In this document: one piece after another, positions 1 to 10,015 of the stretch | Layout of the letters: each line of letters begins with the position of its first letter | Position numbering within the stretch: position 1 is the stretch's first letter | Source: Caloranaerobacter azorensis DSM 13643 | Lineage (GTDB): Bacteria > Bacillota > Clostridia > Tissierellales > Thermohalobacteraceae | DNA length: 44,248 nucleotides | Direction of reading: 5' to 3' | Assembly (NCBI RefSeq): GCF_900129995.1 | Contig: NZ_FQXO01000015.1 | Span: 1-44,248 of the forward strand | Notes under the pieces: model-generated | The model's database searches: none | Told to the model about the DNA's origin: nothing | Seen by the model: the letters and a program-made list of their open reading frames with translations, nothing else | Made by a program: the position numbers and the translations under genes

Positions 1-272
<272 letters not shown>

Positions 273-298
273 ATTATATACTCAAAAGAATCCTGCTC

Positions 299-323
299 CG
301 CACTGTTCAGTTTTCAAAGACCA
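299..323 (-). promoter_or_regulatory. rRNA leader boxA-like antitermination element
   Basis: On the minus strand the leader between the promoter and the 16S gene contains TCTTTGAAAACTGAACAGTG. This closely matches the boxA-containing leader (TGCTCTTTGAAAACT) found before many Firmicutes 16S genes, where NusB/NusE bind for antitermination. Function is inferred from similarity and position. Confidence 0.6.
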
Positions 324-362
324 AATCTATTTTTCTGTCGACTTTTGCCGCCGACTCTTAAT

Positions 363-391
363 ACTATAGCAGATTTTTTTATCCTTGTCAA
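363..391 (-). promoter_or_regulatory. sigma-A promoter of the rRNA operon
   Basis: On the minus strand a perfect -35 box TTGACA (391-386) is followed by a 17-nt spacer and a -10 box TATAGT (368-363). An A-tract upstream resembles an UP element. It lies about 90 nt before the 16S gene. Optimal spacing and box quality are what is expected of a ribosomal RNA promoter. Confidence 0.85.
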
Positions 392-494
392 CAACTTTTT
401 TTACTTTTTTTACTTTGCCTTTTCTCAACGGCAAAAAATAATTTACCACAAAATTTTAATTTAGTCAAGAATATTTTCTGCAATTTTTATATAC

Positions 495-530
495 ATAAAA
501 GCCAAGAGTTTGGAATACTCTTGGCTTTTA
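495..530 (-). terminator. Intrinsic terminator after lysS
   Basis: Inverted repeat GCCAAGAGT (501-509) / ACTCTTGGC (517-525) with a 7-nt loop, followed on the minus strand by TTTTAT. It sits just past the lysS stop codon and separates lysS from the rRNA promoter. A-rich and T-rich flanks on both sides could let it act in both directions. Confidence 0.85.
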
Positions 531-538
531 AAAAATAA

Positions 539-2020
<1,482 letters not shown>

Positions 2021-2036
2021 TTAATACACCTCCAAA

Positions 2037-2513
2037 TTACCTAGTTATCTCTAGTACCTCGTACTTAATAACCCCATCCGGAACCTGTACCTCTACTATT
2101 TCACCTTTTTTTCGTCCAATTAGTGCTTCCCCTACCGGAGATTCATTAGAAATCTTTCCTTCATAAGGGTCTGCTTCTGCTGATCCAACGATAGTATATT
2201 CTATTTCTTCATCAAATTCTAAATCTTTAACCTTAACTTTAGTACCTATACTTACTGTTTCTAAATTAATATCTTCATCATCTATAACTCTTGCTGTTCT
2301 TAATATTCCTTCTAACTTAGCTATTCTCTCTTCTAATTGTGCTTGTTCATTCTTTGCCTCATCATATTCTGAATTCTCACTAATATCTCCAAATGCAAGT
2401 GCATGCTTGATCCTTTCGGCTACCTCTTTTCTTTTAACTGTTTTAAGATGTTCTAATTCATCTTCAATCTTTTTTAAACCCTCTAGGGTTAAAACTACTT
2501 CTTTATCTGCCAC
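2037..2513 (-). CDS. greA: Transcription elongation factor GreA
   Basis: Stimulates RNA polymerase to cleave backtracked transcripts through its secondary channel. The 158 residues match the family. The N-terminal coiled coil contains the signature acidic tip around [15 protein letters not shown] (residues 43-57), and a C-terminal FKBP-like domain includes [18 protein letters not shown]. The start is GTG, preceded by AGGGGAGAG. The gene is followed by lysS after 16 nt, suggesting one transcript. A hairpin lies between it and the unknown gene upstream, so greA-lysS may have its own promoter in 2514-2700. Confidence 0.96.
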   Translation of the reverse strand: MADKEVVLTLEGLKKIEDELEHLKTVKRKEVAERIKHALAFGDISENSEYDEAKNEQAQLEERIAKLEGILRTARVIDDEDINLETVSIGTKVKVKDLEFDEEIEYTIVGSAEADPYEGKISNESPVGEALIGRKKGEIVEVQVPDGVIKYEVLEITR

Positions 2514-2577
2514 TTTACTCTCTCCCCTTCACGACCAATTTTATCTAATTTTGATTATTTTTGATATTATTCGTCTT

Positions 2578-2611
2578 AAATAATAAGCACCGTAATTTTT
2601 TTACAGTGCTA
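2578..2611 (-). terminator. Possible terminator ahead of greA
   Basis: On the minus strand AGCACTGTAA and TTACGGTGCT form a 10-bp stem (one G-U pair) with an A-rich loop, followed by TATTATTT. The T-run is interrupted, so termination may be partial. It would end the transcript of the unknown gene at 2703. Confidence 0.5.
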
Positions 2612-2702
2612 GCCCATCTTTTGTATGATGACTATTATAATTTAGCTGTATAACATTGTCAAGAGGTTAATCAACTTATTTAATATAATAATACAAATTT
2701 AC

Positions 2703-3527
2703 CTATACATGCCCAAAAATTATTTTTCTAGCTTCTTTAAACCTATATCTTTTATTATTAATTTCAACTTTTACTAAATCTCTGGAATTAAACATTTGTA
2801 TACTCTGATAGAAATATGAAGGTATCTCTTTATTAAATTCATAACCTGACGGTATACTTTTTATATTTTGATTCATCTTAAATATAAAATCGGTTATTAC
2901 TACCGCCTTCTTTCCAATTCTACTCATTTCCTTAAATATCACTCTCTCAATACTAAAATCAAATATAATACTACTGCTATAGATGTCTGACACATTTAAA
3001 TTTAATTTACTATTTAGATTGACAATTATATTGTATTTATTTAACTTTTTAATAAACTGTGCCGTATATATAGAAAGCCCCGTTTCATTTAGAATATCGT
3101 CCGCCAATTCAATAATAAATTTTTCATCTTTCCCTAAAACTGTAACATATTTAAATTCTTTTGCAATTTCAAAAACTATGTTCCTACTTAAATCTGTATT
3201 ATCACTTATAATAAGAATCTCTTTATCTTTGAATAAGTCATATTTTTCTTTAAGAAGTTTTTTTAATGCATATATTATTACTTTACATTTTAGCTCTCTA
3301 CCGTCACATACCTTAATATTATATTCCTGTTGAACAAATTTGATACTATTACTATTAAGTAAATCAATTCTATATAAAAAAATTCTATCTATGTCCCTTA
3401 AATTTAAATAGTTAATCCCGTTCAATATTCTATTAATAATCCCATCATAATCATCATATTCATCTTCAAGAAAAATCCCTACCCCATACCCCTTCACTTC
3501 ATTGTTATCATTTACATATTTACACAC
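2703..3527 (-). CDS. Uncharacterised protein, possible nucleotide-binding fold; 5' end uncertain
   Basis: I do not recognise this protein. From the GTG at 3527 it has 274 residues. The stretch around residues 100-135 (KEILIISDNTDLSRNIVFEI, then VTVLG) resembles the first strands and helix of a Rossmann-type fold, but no canonical glycine motif is present. No signal peptide or membrane segment is seen. The open frame continues upstream of the GTG by about 43 codons that look like real protein (for example GKWIYILEP and IPDGVLFALKERI) to position 3659, but without ATG, GTG or TTG. A good Shine-Dalgarno and ATG at 3654 are one base out of frame. It is third after an HTH gene and a Rossmann-like enzyme and is probably in their operon. 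The 5' end may be frameshifted or mis-sequenced. Confidence 0.6.
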   Translation of the reverse strand: MCKYVNDNNEVKGYGVGIFLEDEYDDYDGIINRILNGINYLNLRDIDRIFLYRIDLLNSNSIKFVQQEYNIKVCDGRELKCKVIIYALKKLLKEKYDLFKDKEILIISDNTDLSRNIVFEIAKEFKYVTVLGKDEKFIIELADDILNETGLSIYTAQFIKKLNKYNIIVNLNSKLNLNVSDIYSSSIIFDFSIERVIFKEMSRIGKKAVVITDFIFKMNQNIKSIPSGYEFNKEIPSYFYQSIQMFNSRDLVKVEINNKRYRFKEARKIIFGHV

Positions 3528-3671
3528 AACCTTAGGTTTTATCCTTTCCTTTAAAGCAAATAGGACTCCATCAGGAATAATTTTTATTATTCCTCTTTTA
3601 ATAAATTTTTTATAGTATTGCGGCTCTAAAATATAAATCCACTTACCCTGCCATACAATCCCCTCTTAGTA

Positions 3672-4598
3672 TCAAACTAAAATCCCCTCCATATCATTTA
3701 AATATTCTATTCTTGGTTTGAAATCTAAAGTATCTAGAGCTTTATTAAAATCTTCACTAGTCATTTCATCAGGTCTTTTCCCTAAAAAAGCAACTATCAT
3801 AGCTTCCATTACATTTGTACCAAATGATCTGCCTTCAAATTCAGGAGTAGTAGTTATCAACATTTTAACTCCTCTATTCTTCATATCATCTATATCATAT
3901 GGCGTTACTGTATTTGTTATTATAATCTTCTCTTTCATATTTTCAGGCATATATCTTTTTATATAATTAAAATCACCAGCTATTATATCTGCCTCGTAAT
4001 AATATTTAGAAAATTTACTATCTACAGATTTATTTTGTTTTTGTCCAGTAGGATATAATATTTCAAACGGCATCTTAACAGCTATAGGAGCAATTATTCT
4101 TGCTACATTATACAATGTATTATATGATTTGATTCTTATAGGTATTCCTAAAGCAAATATAGCATCTCCATAGACTACATCACTACCAGCTTCTTGGAAA
4201 GCTTCAGCCATGCCATACCTATCTAGTGCCGATGTAATAAGAACCCTTTTATCTTTCAAGTCGATAATATTATTTTCACTTATATACCTTATAACTCTCT
4301 TCTCTAATGTATTCTTCAAAAAAGTACCATCTAGCATTGGAGTTTTTTTAGCAGCCGCTTTAATTGGAAGTGAATCTTTTATTATATACCTTTTATCTTT
4401 ACAGGTTAAATAAATATCTATTCCACCCATTCCAAAAGCATCAATCTTACCATCTAATTCCTTAATCAGTTCTATGGCCTTATCTTTATCGCCATCCGTT
4501 CCAATTCTTTCTATTATAAAATCCTCTCCAAAAAGATTAACTTTTACCTTATGATTTCTCTTAGATGAACCTAAACTAACACTTACAACTCTCTTCAA
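3672..4598 (-). CDS. Rossmann-like protein, often labelled quinate 5-dehydrogenase-like
   Basis: A 308-residue cytoplasmic protein. From memory, relatives in Clostridia carry the automatic name quinate 5-dehydrogenase; I cannot confirm the name or the reaction. Seen here: an N-terminal alpha/beta part (MKRVVSVSLGSSKRNH..., IERIGTDGD), a GMGGIDIY loop near residue 57, and a central strand-loop KRVLITSALDRYGMAEAF (about 119-136) that could begin a nucleotide-binding Rossmann unit. The conserved-looking TTTPEFEGRSFGTNVMEA stretch is near residues 251-268. The start is TTG with AGGGGGT eight bases upstream; that site overlaps the stop region of the HTH gene before it (5-nt gap), implying translational coupling. 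No shikimate-pathway genes are nearby, so the label should not be taken as a function. Confidence 0.6.
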   Translation of the reverse strand: MKRVVSVSLGSSKRNHKVKVNLFGEDFIIERIGTDGDKDKAIELIKELDGKIDAFGMGGIDIYLTCKDKRYIIKDSLPIKAAAKKTPMLDGTFLKNTLEKRVIRYISENNIIDLKDKRVLITSALDRYGMAEAFQEAGSDVVYGDAIFALGIPIRIKSYNTLYNVARIIAPIAVKMPFEILYPTGQKQNKSVDSKFSKYYYEADIIAGDFNYIKRYMPENMKEKIIITNTVTPYDIDDMKNRGVKMLITTTPEFEGRSFGTNVMEAMIVAFLGKRPDEMTSEDFNKALDTLDFKPRIEYLNDMEGILV

Positions 4599-4603
4599 AA
4601 CGT

Positions 4604-5140
4604 TTACCCCCTATCCCTAACTAATTTAAGAATATTTTCTATAGTCCTAATATCGATTTCAATATCTTCTGTTAAAGGAGATTTACCTATGTCTATTGAT
4701 ATAATTTCTCTATCTAGCAGTTTATGTACTAGAGAATTTCTCATGTCAGAAAATAGTGTAATAATCAAATCATAATTCCTTAATTCTGCTATAATCTCTA
4801 ATACCTTATTAAACAGTTCTAATCTGCTTTTGTTCTGTATAAAGCTCCACCGTTCTTCTTCTGACATTAAAAAAACATATTCAACACCATATTTTAAACA
4901 GATGTTTTCTACTTCTTCTTTATTTTTTATTGGAAATCCAATTAAAGCTACACTCTTTCCCTTTCTTATTTCTCCTAATCTTTCTAGTCTAGAAATAAAC
5001 GTTCTCTGAATCCCTAAAATATTTGCAACTTCCTGTTGTGATTTCCCTCTTATTCTTAATTCAATAATTTTATCAATATTTCTATATATTTTATTTATAT
5101 CTATTACCTTATCCCCAATTCTAATAATATCCAATATCAT
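4604..5140 (-). CDS. HTH-domain transcriptional regulator of unknown target
   Basis: About 178 residues from the chosen start. Residues roughly 20-55 contain a helix-turn-helix (IRGKSQQEVANILGIQRTFISRLERLG) like XRE or sigma-70 region 4 proteins. The remaining two thirds form an alpha/beta domain (SVALIGFPIKNKEEVENI, YDLIITLFSDMRNSL) that may sense a ligand. I chose the ATG at 5140 because AGAGGGG directly precedes it; the more upstream ATG at 5176 has no ribosome-binding site. It leads a tight operon with the Rossmann-like enzyme and the unknown gene, so it may regulate them. The position after dusB is where B. subtilis has the small XRE gene yazB, but this protein is much longer. Confidence 0.7.
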   Translation of the reverse strand: MILDIIRIGDKVIDINKIYRNIDKIIELRIRGKSQQEVANILGIQRTFISRLERLGEIRKGKSVALIGFPIKNKEEVENICLKYGVEYVFLMSEEERWSFIQNKSRLELFNKVLEIIAELRNYDLIITLFSDMRNSLVHKLLDREIISIDIGKSPLTEDIEIDIRTIENILKLVRDRG

Positions 5141-5240
5141 ACTCCCCTCTCTATATGTGCACAACATTGAGCTCATATTTATATATTACCATCTTATATA
5201 ATTTTTATAAAGGAAAAAGATAGCTATGCCCTTAACCATC

Positions 5241-6209
5241 TTATAAATTCTCCAAATATTTATTCAAAACATCTATAATTTCATCTTTATTATCAATAGT
5301 ATTTATCCTTCTTCTCATATCTGCTGCTTTAGGCATCCCCTTAATATACCAACCAATATGTTTTCTCATTTCTCTAACTGCAATCTTTTCTCCTTTTAAT
5401 TTAATTAATAATTCGAGATGTTTTATAGCCATATCTATTTTCTCACGATTCGTTGGCGGAGGTATTTCCTCACCATCTTCAATAAGTGCTACAATCCTTT
5501 TAAAAATCCAAGGGTTTCCCTGACTTCCTCTGCCTATCATTACTCCATCACAGCCTGTATAATCAATCATTCTTTTAGCATCCTCAGGAATAAAAATATC
5601 TCCATTGCCCACAACTGGAATCGACACATTATTTTTAACCTCTCTAATTATATCCCAATTTGCCTTCCCAGAATAAAATTGTTCTCTAGTTCTGCCATGT
5701 ATAACTACTAATGATGCACCTTCTTCTTCAATAATTTTAGCTATTTCTACTGCATTTATATTTTTTTCATCCCATCCCATTCTTATCTTTACAGTAACAG
5801 GTTTATTTGATGCTTTAACAACCGCTCTTACAATCTGTCTAACTATCTTTGGTTCTTTTAACAAAGCACTACCATCCCCATTTTTAACTATCTTAGGTGC
5901 TGGACATCCCATATTTATATCAATAATGTCAATATCATCTCGTTTATTTAATACCGATAATACTACATGAGCCATAATATCTGGTTCGTGCCCAAATATT
6001 TGCAATGCTATCGGTCTTTCATTTTTATCTATTTTCATTAATTCGTAAGTTTTCTTATCTTCATAGTAAAGACCTTTTGAACTTATCATTTCACTATAAA
6101 CGAGACCAGCGCCTAATTCACTACAGATTAATCTAAATGCCATGTCCGTAATACCTGCCATAGGAGCAAGAAAAACATTATTTTTCGTCTCAATATTACC
6201 TATTTTCAC
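5241..6209 (-). CDS. dusB: tRNA-dihydrouridine synthase (DusB type)
   Basis: FMN- and NADPH-dependent enzyme that reduces uridine to dihydrouridine in tRNA. 322 residues, normal for the family. Motifs: LAPMAGITDMAFR at the N-terminus, the catalytic-cysteine loop NMGCPAPKIVKNGDGSALL (about 99-117), VKIRMGW, VIHGRTREQFYSG, VVGNGDIF and GVMIGRGSQGNPWIF for FMN phosphate binding. The start is GTG with GAGGTGGG upstream. It follows coaX after 47 nt, but a strong palindromic terminator lies in that gap, so expression needs read-through or a local promoter. The coaX-dusB neighbourhood is conserved in Firmicutes. Confidence 0.95.
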   Translation of the reverse strand: MKIGNIETKNNVFLAPMAGITDMAFRLICSELGAGLVYSEMISSKGLYYEDKKTYELMKIDKNERPIALQIFGHEPDIMAHVVLSVLNKRDDIDIIDINMGCPAPKIVKNGDGSALLKEPKIVRQIVRAVVKASNKPVTVKIRMGWDEKNINAVEIAKIIEEEGASLVVIHGRTREQFYSGKANWDIIREVKNNVSIPVVGNGDIFIPEDAKRMIDYTGCDGVMIGRGSQGNPWIFKRIVALIEDGEEIPPPTNREKIDMAIKHLELLIKLKGEKIAVREMRKHIGWYIKGMPKAADMRRRINTIDNKDEIIDVLNKYLENL

Positions 6210-6234
6210 TATCCCACCTCATTTCTTCTTTCGT

Positions 6235-6261
6235 CAAAAAAGTAGCCTTATAAGGCTACTT
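6235..6261 (-). terminator. Intrinsic terminator after coaX
   Basis: Perfect 20-bp palindrome AGTAGCCTTATAAGGCTACT at 6241-6260, followed on the minus strand by T6. The hairpin includes the coaX stop codon (6256-6258) and ends about 25 nt before the dusB start. Confidence 0.88.
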
Positions 6262-7032
6262 GTTTCTTTCATATATTATTCTCAAACCTTCTAATGTTAA
6301 TAACTTATCTACTCTATTAATAGTTTTTGACTCGCTTGCAATTAAAGTAGACAATCCCCCAGTACATACAACATTTTTTACTTCTCCTTTCATCTCTTTT
6401 TTCATTCGTTCAACAATATAATCAACCATACCTACATATCCATATATTATACCTGACTGCATACTGTTTACGGTATTCTTACAAATAACAGTTTTAGGTT
6501 TTACTAATTCAATTTTCGGAAGTTTAGCTGCCCTTTGAAAAAGAGCTTCACTTGATATTTTAATGCCCGGTGCAATAGCTCCACCCAGATAATCTCCTTC
6601 TTCAGATACTGCACAAAAAGTTGTAGCTGTACCAAAATCGACTATTATAGTAGGTCCTCCATATTTTTCATATGCTGCAATGGCATTTACAATTCTATCG
6701 GCACCTACCTGTTTAGGGTCATCATACCTGATATTCATTCCAGTTTTAATTCCGGGTCCAACTATAAGCGGCTCTTTATTACAATATTTTATCGACATTG
6801 CCTGTAACGAATACATAAGCGGTGGTACTACTGAAGATATTACAACAGCTTCAATTTCATTAAGCTTAAAACCATTATATTCAAATAATTGATTAATAAG
6901 CATACCATATTCATCTGAAGTTTTATTCTTATCAGTAGAAATTCTCCAATATTTTAATAAATTTTTACCTTCGTAAACCCCTAGTACAATATTTGTATTC
7001 CCAACATCAAATACTAATATCAAAATATCCAC
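6256..7032 (-). CDS. coaX: Type III pantothenate kinase
   Basis: First step of coenzyme A synthesis: ATP-dependent phosphorylation of pantothenate. The protein has the ASKHA-fold signatures of Coa[17 protein letters not shown] (phosphate 1), [29 protein letters not shown] (phosphate 2) and [16 protein letters not shown]. Type III enzymes are cytoplasmic and need a monovalent cation. About 255-258 residues is normal. The first start is GTG at 7032 (AAGGAG three bases upstream); a TTG at 7023 with AAGGTGG five bases upstream would give the usual [11 protein letters not shown] start and is equally good. It follows birA in the same direction, with 128 AT-rich bases between. Confidence 0.95.
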   Translation of the reverse strand: MDILILVFDVGNTNIVLGVYEGKNLLKYWRISTDKNKTSDEYGMLINQLFEYNGFKLNEIEAVVISSVVPPLMYSLQAMSIKYCNKEPLIVGPGIKTGMNIRYDDPKQVGADRIVNAIAAYEKYGGPTIIVDFGTATTFCAVSEEGDYLGGAIAPGIKISSEALFQRAAKLPKIELVKPKTVICKNTVNSMQSGIIYGYVGMVDYIVERMKKEMKGEVKNVVCTGGLSTLIASESKTINRVDKLLTLEGLRIIYERNK

Positions 7033-7160
7033 CTTCTCCTTCGCTATTTATATACAATCTCGAATATAGTTTATTTAAATTTTAGCAATTTCAAAGTCTT
7101 TATTCAATACAAATTAAAAATTATTAATATCGAATTAGTCTATAAGTAGTTCATCTAAAA

Positions 7161-8141
7161 TTATACATATCCATATATTCCTCTTACTGATATCTCTCCT
7201 GATATTAGTTTTTCAATTTTCCCATTTTCTTCTATTAACAACTCTCCTTGTTCTGTTATGTCTATAGCTTTAGCTCTTCTTTCTCCCTTATTCGTAATAA
7301 TTTTTATTTCTCTTCCTAATAAAATCGAAGCTTTTCTACATATTTCTATTGAAGTTTTTATACTACCATATTTAATGAGTTCATTATAAAATCTCTCGAA
7401 ATTATTAAGAATTTCAGCCGTAATAAACTTTCTGTCTACATCATGTCCTACTTCAGCCTTAATAGAAGTAGCAATATTATTTATTTCTTTAGGAATTTCC
7501 TGCGAATTAATATTTACATTTACCCCTATACCTATAACTAAATAATTTATTCTATTAAGTTCAGCACTCATTTCTGTCAAAATGCCACAGACTTTTTTGC
7601 CATTTAATACTATGTCATTTGGCCATTTTATATAAGCATCTACTCCCACCTTGCTAAGTGCACTCCAGACAGCAGCAGCTCCTATCTGTGTTACTTTTGA
7701 GGCATCTATTGGATCAATATTCGGTCTAAGTATTATAGACATCCAAATTCCCTTGCCTTTTGGAGATACCCATCCTCTCCCCAATCTTCCTCTCCCCATA
7801 GTCTGTTCTTCCGCTATAACAACTGTGCCTTCTTTTGCACCTTCAGCTGCTAATTGTTTGGCTTTAATATTTGTTGAATCTATACTATCGAAATGTATTA
7901 TCTTTCTTCCAATATAGTCTGTTTCTAAATATTCTGCAATCTCTCCATAAGTCAATATATCTGGTGTATAGATTAACTTGTACCCTTTTCGTGTAACCGA
8001 ATCAATTAAGTACCCTTCTTCTCTCAATTGATTTATGTACTTCCATATTGCCGTTCTACTTACATTCAAAGAATCACTAATATCCTGCCCAGAAACAAAC
8101 TCATTATTTTCTTTAAGCAGTTTTAAAATTTCATCTTTCAC
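7161..8141 (-). CDS. birA: Bifunctional biotin-protein ligase / biotin repressor
   Basis: Activates biotin to biotinyl-AMP and attaches it to the lysine of carrier proteins; with an HTH domain it usually also represses biotin genes. 326 residues: winged HTH at 1-60 (SGQDISDSLNVSRTAIWKYI), catalytic core at about 80-250 with GRGRLGRGWVSPKGKGIWMS and KWPNDIVLNGKKVCGIL, and a small C-terminal domain ending SGEISVRGIYGYV. An obvious client is the biotin carrier protein at 12217, whose EAMKM lysine needs biotin. I found no BirA-type operator in the window. The start ATG follows GAGGAAAAATAG. Confidence 0.95.
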   Translation of the reverse strand: MKDEILKLLKENNEFVSGQDISDSLNVSRTAIWKYINQLREEGYLIDSVTRKGYKLIYTPDILTYGEIAEYLETDYIGRKIIHFDSIDSTNIKAKQLAAEGAKEGTVVIAEEQTMGRGRLGRGWVSPKGKGIWMSIILRPNIDPIDASKVTQIGAAAVWSALSKVGVDAYIKWPNDIVLNGKKVCGILTEMSAELNRINYLVIGIGVNVNINSQEIPKEINNIATSIKAEVGHDVDRKFITAEILNNFERFYNELIKYGSIKTSIEICRKASILLGREIKIITNKGERRAKAIDITEQGELLIEENGKIEKLISGEISVRGIYGYV

Positions 8142-8197
8142 TATTTTTCCTCCTCAACAAGAGTATTTCTTAAACACAATAATATTATATCATTTGC

Positions 8198-8232
8198 AAA
8201 AAAAAATATGGTAATAATCTTCCATATTTTTT
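8198..8232 (-). terminator. Intrinsic terminator after the third repeat-protein gene
   Basis: On the minus strand AAAAATATGG and CCATATTTTT pair around a 10-nt loop and run into T9. The structure overlaps the stop codon of the gene at 8231. It is nearly symmetric, so it could act both ways. Confidence 0.75.
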
Positions 8233-9046
8233 AATAAACTGCTTTTACAATATAATCGCCATATGGCATATCTTCGAATTCATATTTCCCAAATTCATCA
8301 GTAAACCTGAAATCTATAGGAATGTATTTATCTTTTTCTATTTTATACAAAATAACCAATGCATCTTCTATAGGTGTATTATTCTCATCATAAATATTCC
8401 CATTGATTTTAGTCTTGCTAACTCTATCCTCCAATAATATGTCTACTTTATATATGCGTTTTAAATCCTCTATATCTAAAATTGTCTCATAAGAACAATA
8501 TTTCGAATCATTTATAACTAATTTATATTTCCCTTTTACTATACTTGAAAAAATAAATTGCCCATATTTATTTGTACATGTATATTTATAAAGTTTTTCA
8601 TTTTTGAATAATGTAATCGTAATATAAGCTATTGGCCTTTTACATTCATCAAATACATGTCCTGTTATCAGAGTAAATTTATATGCTTCTTCTTCTAATA
8701 TAATGTTATATATAATACGTCTTGATTTTATGTTTATATAGCAACTTCTATGAAGTTTATACCCGTTTTTTTCTGCTTCGATTCTAATTTTAGTATTTAA
8801 TTTAACGCCATTATATGTATAATATCCGTCATTGCTACTATATACATAACCAATTATATTACCATTTTCATCTACAAATTTTATCTTAACACCTTCTAAT
8901 GGACTGCCTCTGTCGTTCCTAATATGTCCATAAATTAAAGCATTTTCAAAATATTTATTCTCCTCTAAATATAAATCTATTCTTATTTCAGGATTTTCTT
9001 TATTTAATTCTTTCATTTCAGATTGACCTAAAATATACTTTTCCAT
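8231..9046 (-). CDS. Carboxypeptidase-regulatory-like repeat protein, paralogue 3
   Basis: 271 residues and the most diverged of three tandem paralogues. An N-terminal block (YILGQSE...PEIRIDLYLEENKYF, about residues 4-35) matches the other two. Three beta-sandwich repeats of the CarboxypepD_reg/prealbumin-like type follow, at about 37-115, 125-200 and 210-271. Each contains the pattern G-x(5-10)-P-(L/I)-x-(G/D)-(A/V)-x-(V/I) and later (D/N)-x-x-G-x-(Y/F)-x-(F/Y). There is no signal peptide, lipobox, membrane helix or sorting signal, so a cytoplasmic (or, in a sporulating cell, coat-associated) location is inferred. It is more AT- and lysine-rich than its paralogues, suggesting relaxed or divergent evolution. 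A stem-loop lies between it and paralogue 2. Function unknown. Confidence 0.8.
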   Translation of the reverse strand: MEKYILGQSEMKELNKENPEIRIDLYLEENKYFENALIYGHIRNDRGSPLEGVKIKFVDENGNIIGYVYSSNDGYYTYNGVKLNTKIRIEAEKNGYKLHRSCYINIKSRRIIYNIILEEEAYKFTLITGHVFDECKRPIAYITITLFKNEKLYKYTCTNKYGQFIFSSIVKGKYKLVINDSKYCSYETILDIEDLKRIYKVDILLEDRVSKTKINGNIYDENNTPIEDALVILYKIEKDKYIPIDFRFTDEFGKYEFEDMPYGDYIVKAVY

Positions 9047-9072
9047 AATTTCACCTACTTTTTATGTACATA

Positions 9073-9095
9073 GGCATATAGATAAACTATATGCC
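9073..9095 (-). promoter_or_regulatory. Intergenic stem-loop between repeat-protein genes 2 and 3
   Basis: Perfect inverted repeat GGCATATAG (9073-9081) / CTATATGCC (9087-9095) with a 5-nt loop. There is no T-run after it on the minus strand, so it is more likely an mRNA-stability or processing element, or a leaky attenuator, than a terminator. It lies 7 nt past the stop of paralogue 2. Confidence 0.6.
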
Positions 9096-9101
9096 CGTAA
9101 T

Positions 9102-9992
9102 CTATGCTGTTGCCTCTGGAATCTGTTTATTAGCTTTAATCTTATAATTGCCTTGTTCAACTTGTTCAAATATATATAGTCCCTCACTATTTGTTTTAGT
9201 CATTCTAATAGGAGTTAAAATCTCTTTGCCTTCTTCGTCTGTATCAACCCTGAATAGTATTACAAATGCGCCTTCAATTGGAGCTCCATCTTTGTCTTTT
9301 ATAATACCGTTTATTGTTCCTTTTCTGGTAATTGGATCGATTGGCAGTGAAACAACAATATTTCTTACCTGGAATGGTGCATCTATAATTACGTTTATAT
9401 CTACACTTGTATAACCTAATTTACTAGTCGATACAGAATAAATTCCCTGTGCAAGATCGAAGAATACAAACTGTCCATATTCGTTAGTATAAGTTGTTTT
9501 CAATATTTGAGGATTATTAGGATCTGTATTGTCAACGAGTCTTACCACTGCTCCTTGTAATGGTGTACCCTGCTCATCTGTTACATCCCCAGCTATTAAA
9601 CTATTATTTGTACTAGATACAGGAGCAAGTGTGAAATTTCTTTCTATTTGCTGACCTGCTTGCATTGCAAAAGATATACCTTGAATAATATTAAACCCAT
9701 CTTTAGTAGCAAATATCAAATATTGTTCTTCAGGAGATACTCCACTTATCGTATATTCTCCGTTAACGTCTGTAACGCCATGGTATAAAGGATTATATTG
9801 ATTATCTGTTATCTTAACTGTAACTCCTTCTATAGGATTGCCATTGCCGTCAGTTACTTTACCAAATACAGTACCCTGATCAATATGGATATTATCTTCA
9901 AGTTGTAAGTCTATCCTAATCTCTTCGCCTAGATCAACTAACGAACGAGTTTCAGACTGCCCTAATTTATATAATTCTTTACATTCAGCCAT
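9102..9992 (-). CDS. Carboxypeptidase-regulatory-like repeat protein, paralogue 2
   Basis: 296 residues. The N-terminal block ELYKLGQSETRSLVDLGEE then IRIDLQLEDN matches paralogues 1 and 3. Three predicted prealbumin-like beta-sandwich repeats follow: about 40-125 (GKVTDGNGNPIEGVTVKI), 133-215 (GDVTDEQGTPLQGAVVRL) and 225-292 (GIIKDKDGAPIEGAFVIL). Such domains occur in carboxypeptidase D, TonB-dependent transporters and surface adhesins, usually as a passive scaffold; here they form the whole protein. There is no export signal. The start ATG has GAGAGGTGATAAT upstream, 23 nt after paralogue 1, so the two are probably co-transcribed. The biological role is unknown. Confidence 0.85.
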   Translation of the reverse strand: MAECKELYKLGQSETRSLVDLGEEIRIDLQLEDNIHIDQGTVFGKVTDGNGNPIEGVTVKITDNQYNPLYHGVTDVNGEYTISGVSPEEQYLIFATKDGFNIIQGISFAMQAGQQIERNFTLAPVSSTNNSLIAGDVTDEQGTPLQGAVVRLVDNTDPNNPQILKTTYTNEYGQFVFFDLAQGIYSVSTSKLGYTSVDINVIIDAPFQVRNIVVSLPIDPITRKGTINGIIKDKDGAPIEGAFVILFRVDTDEEGKEILTPIRMTKTNSEGLYIFEQVEQGNYKIKANKQIPEATA

Positions 9993-10015
9993 ATATTATC
10001 ACCTCTCTATCATTA

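Noticed and set aside
2514-2702. T-box riboswitch for lysS
   Set aside because: greA intervenes and neither the T-box core sequence nor a specifier stem-loop was found.
7033-8230. BirA operator near birA
   Set aside because: No paired TTGTTAAC/GTTAACAA-like sites around birA.
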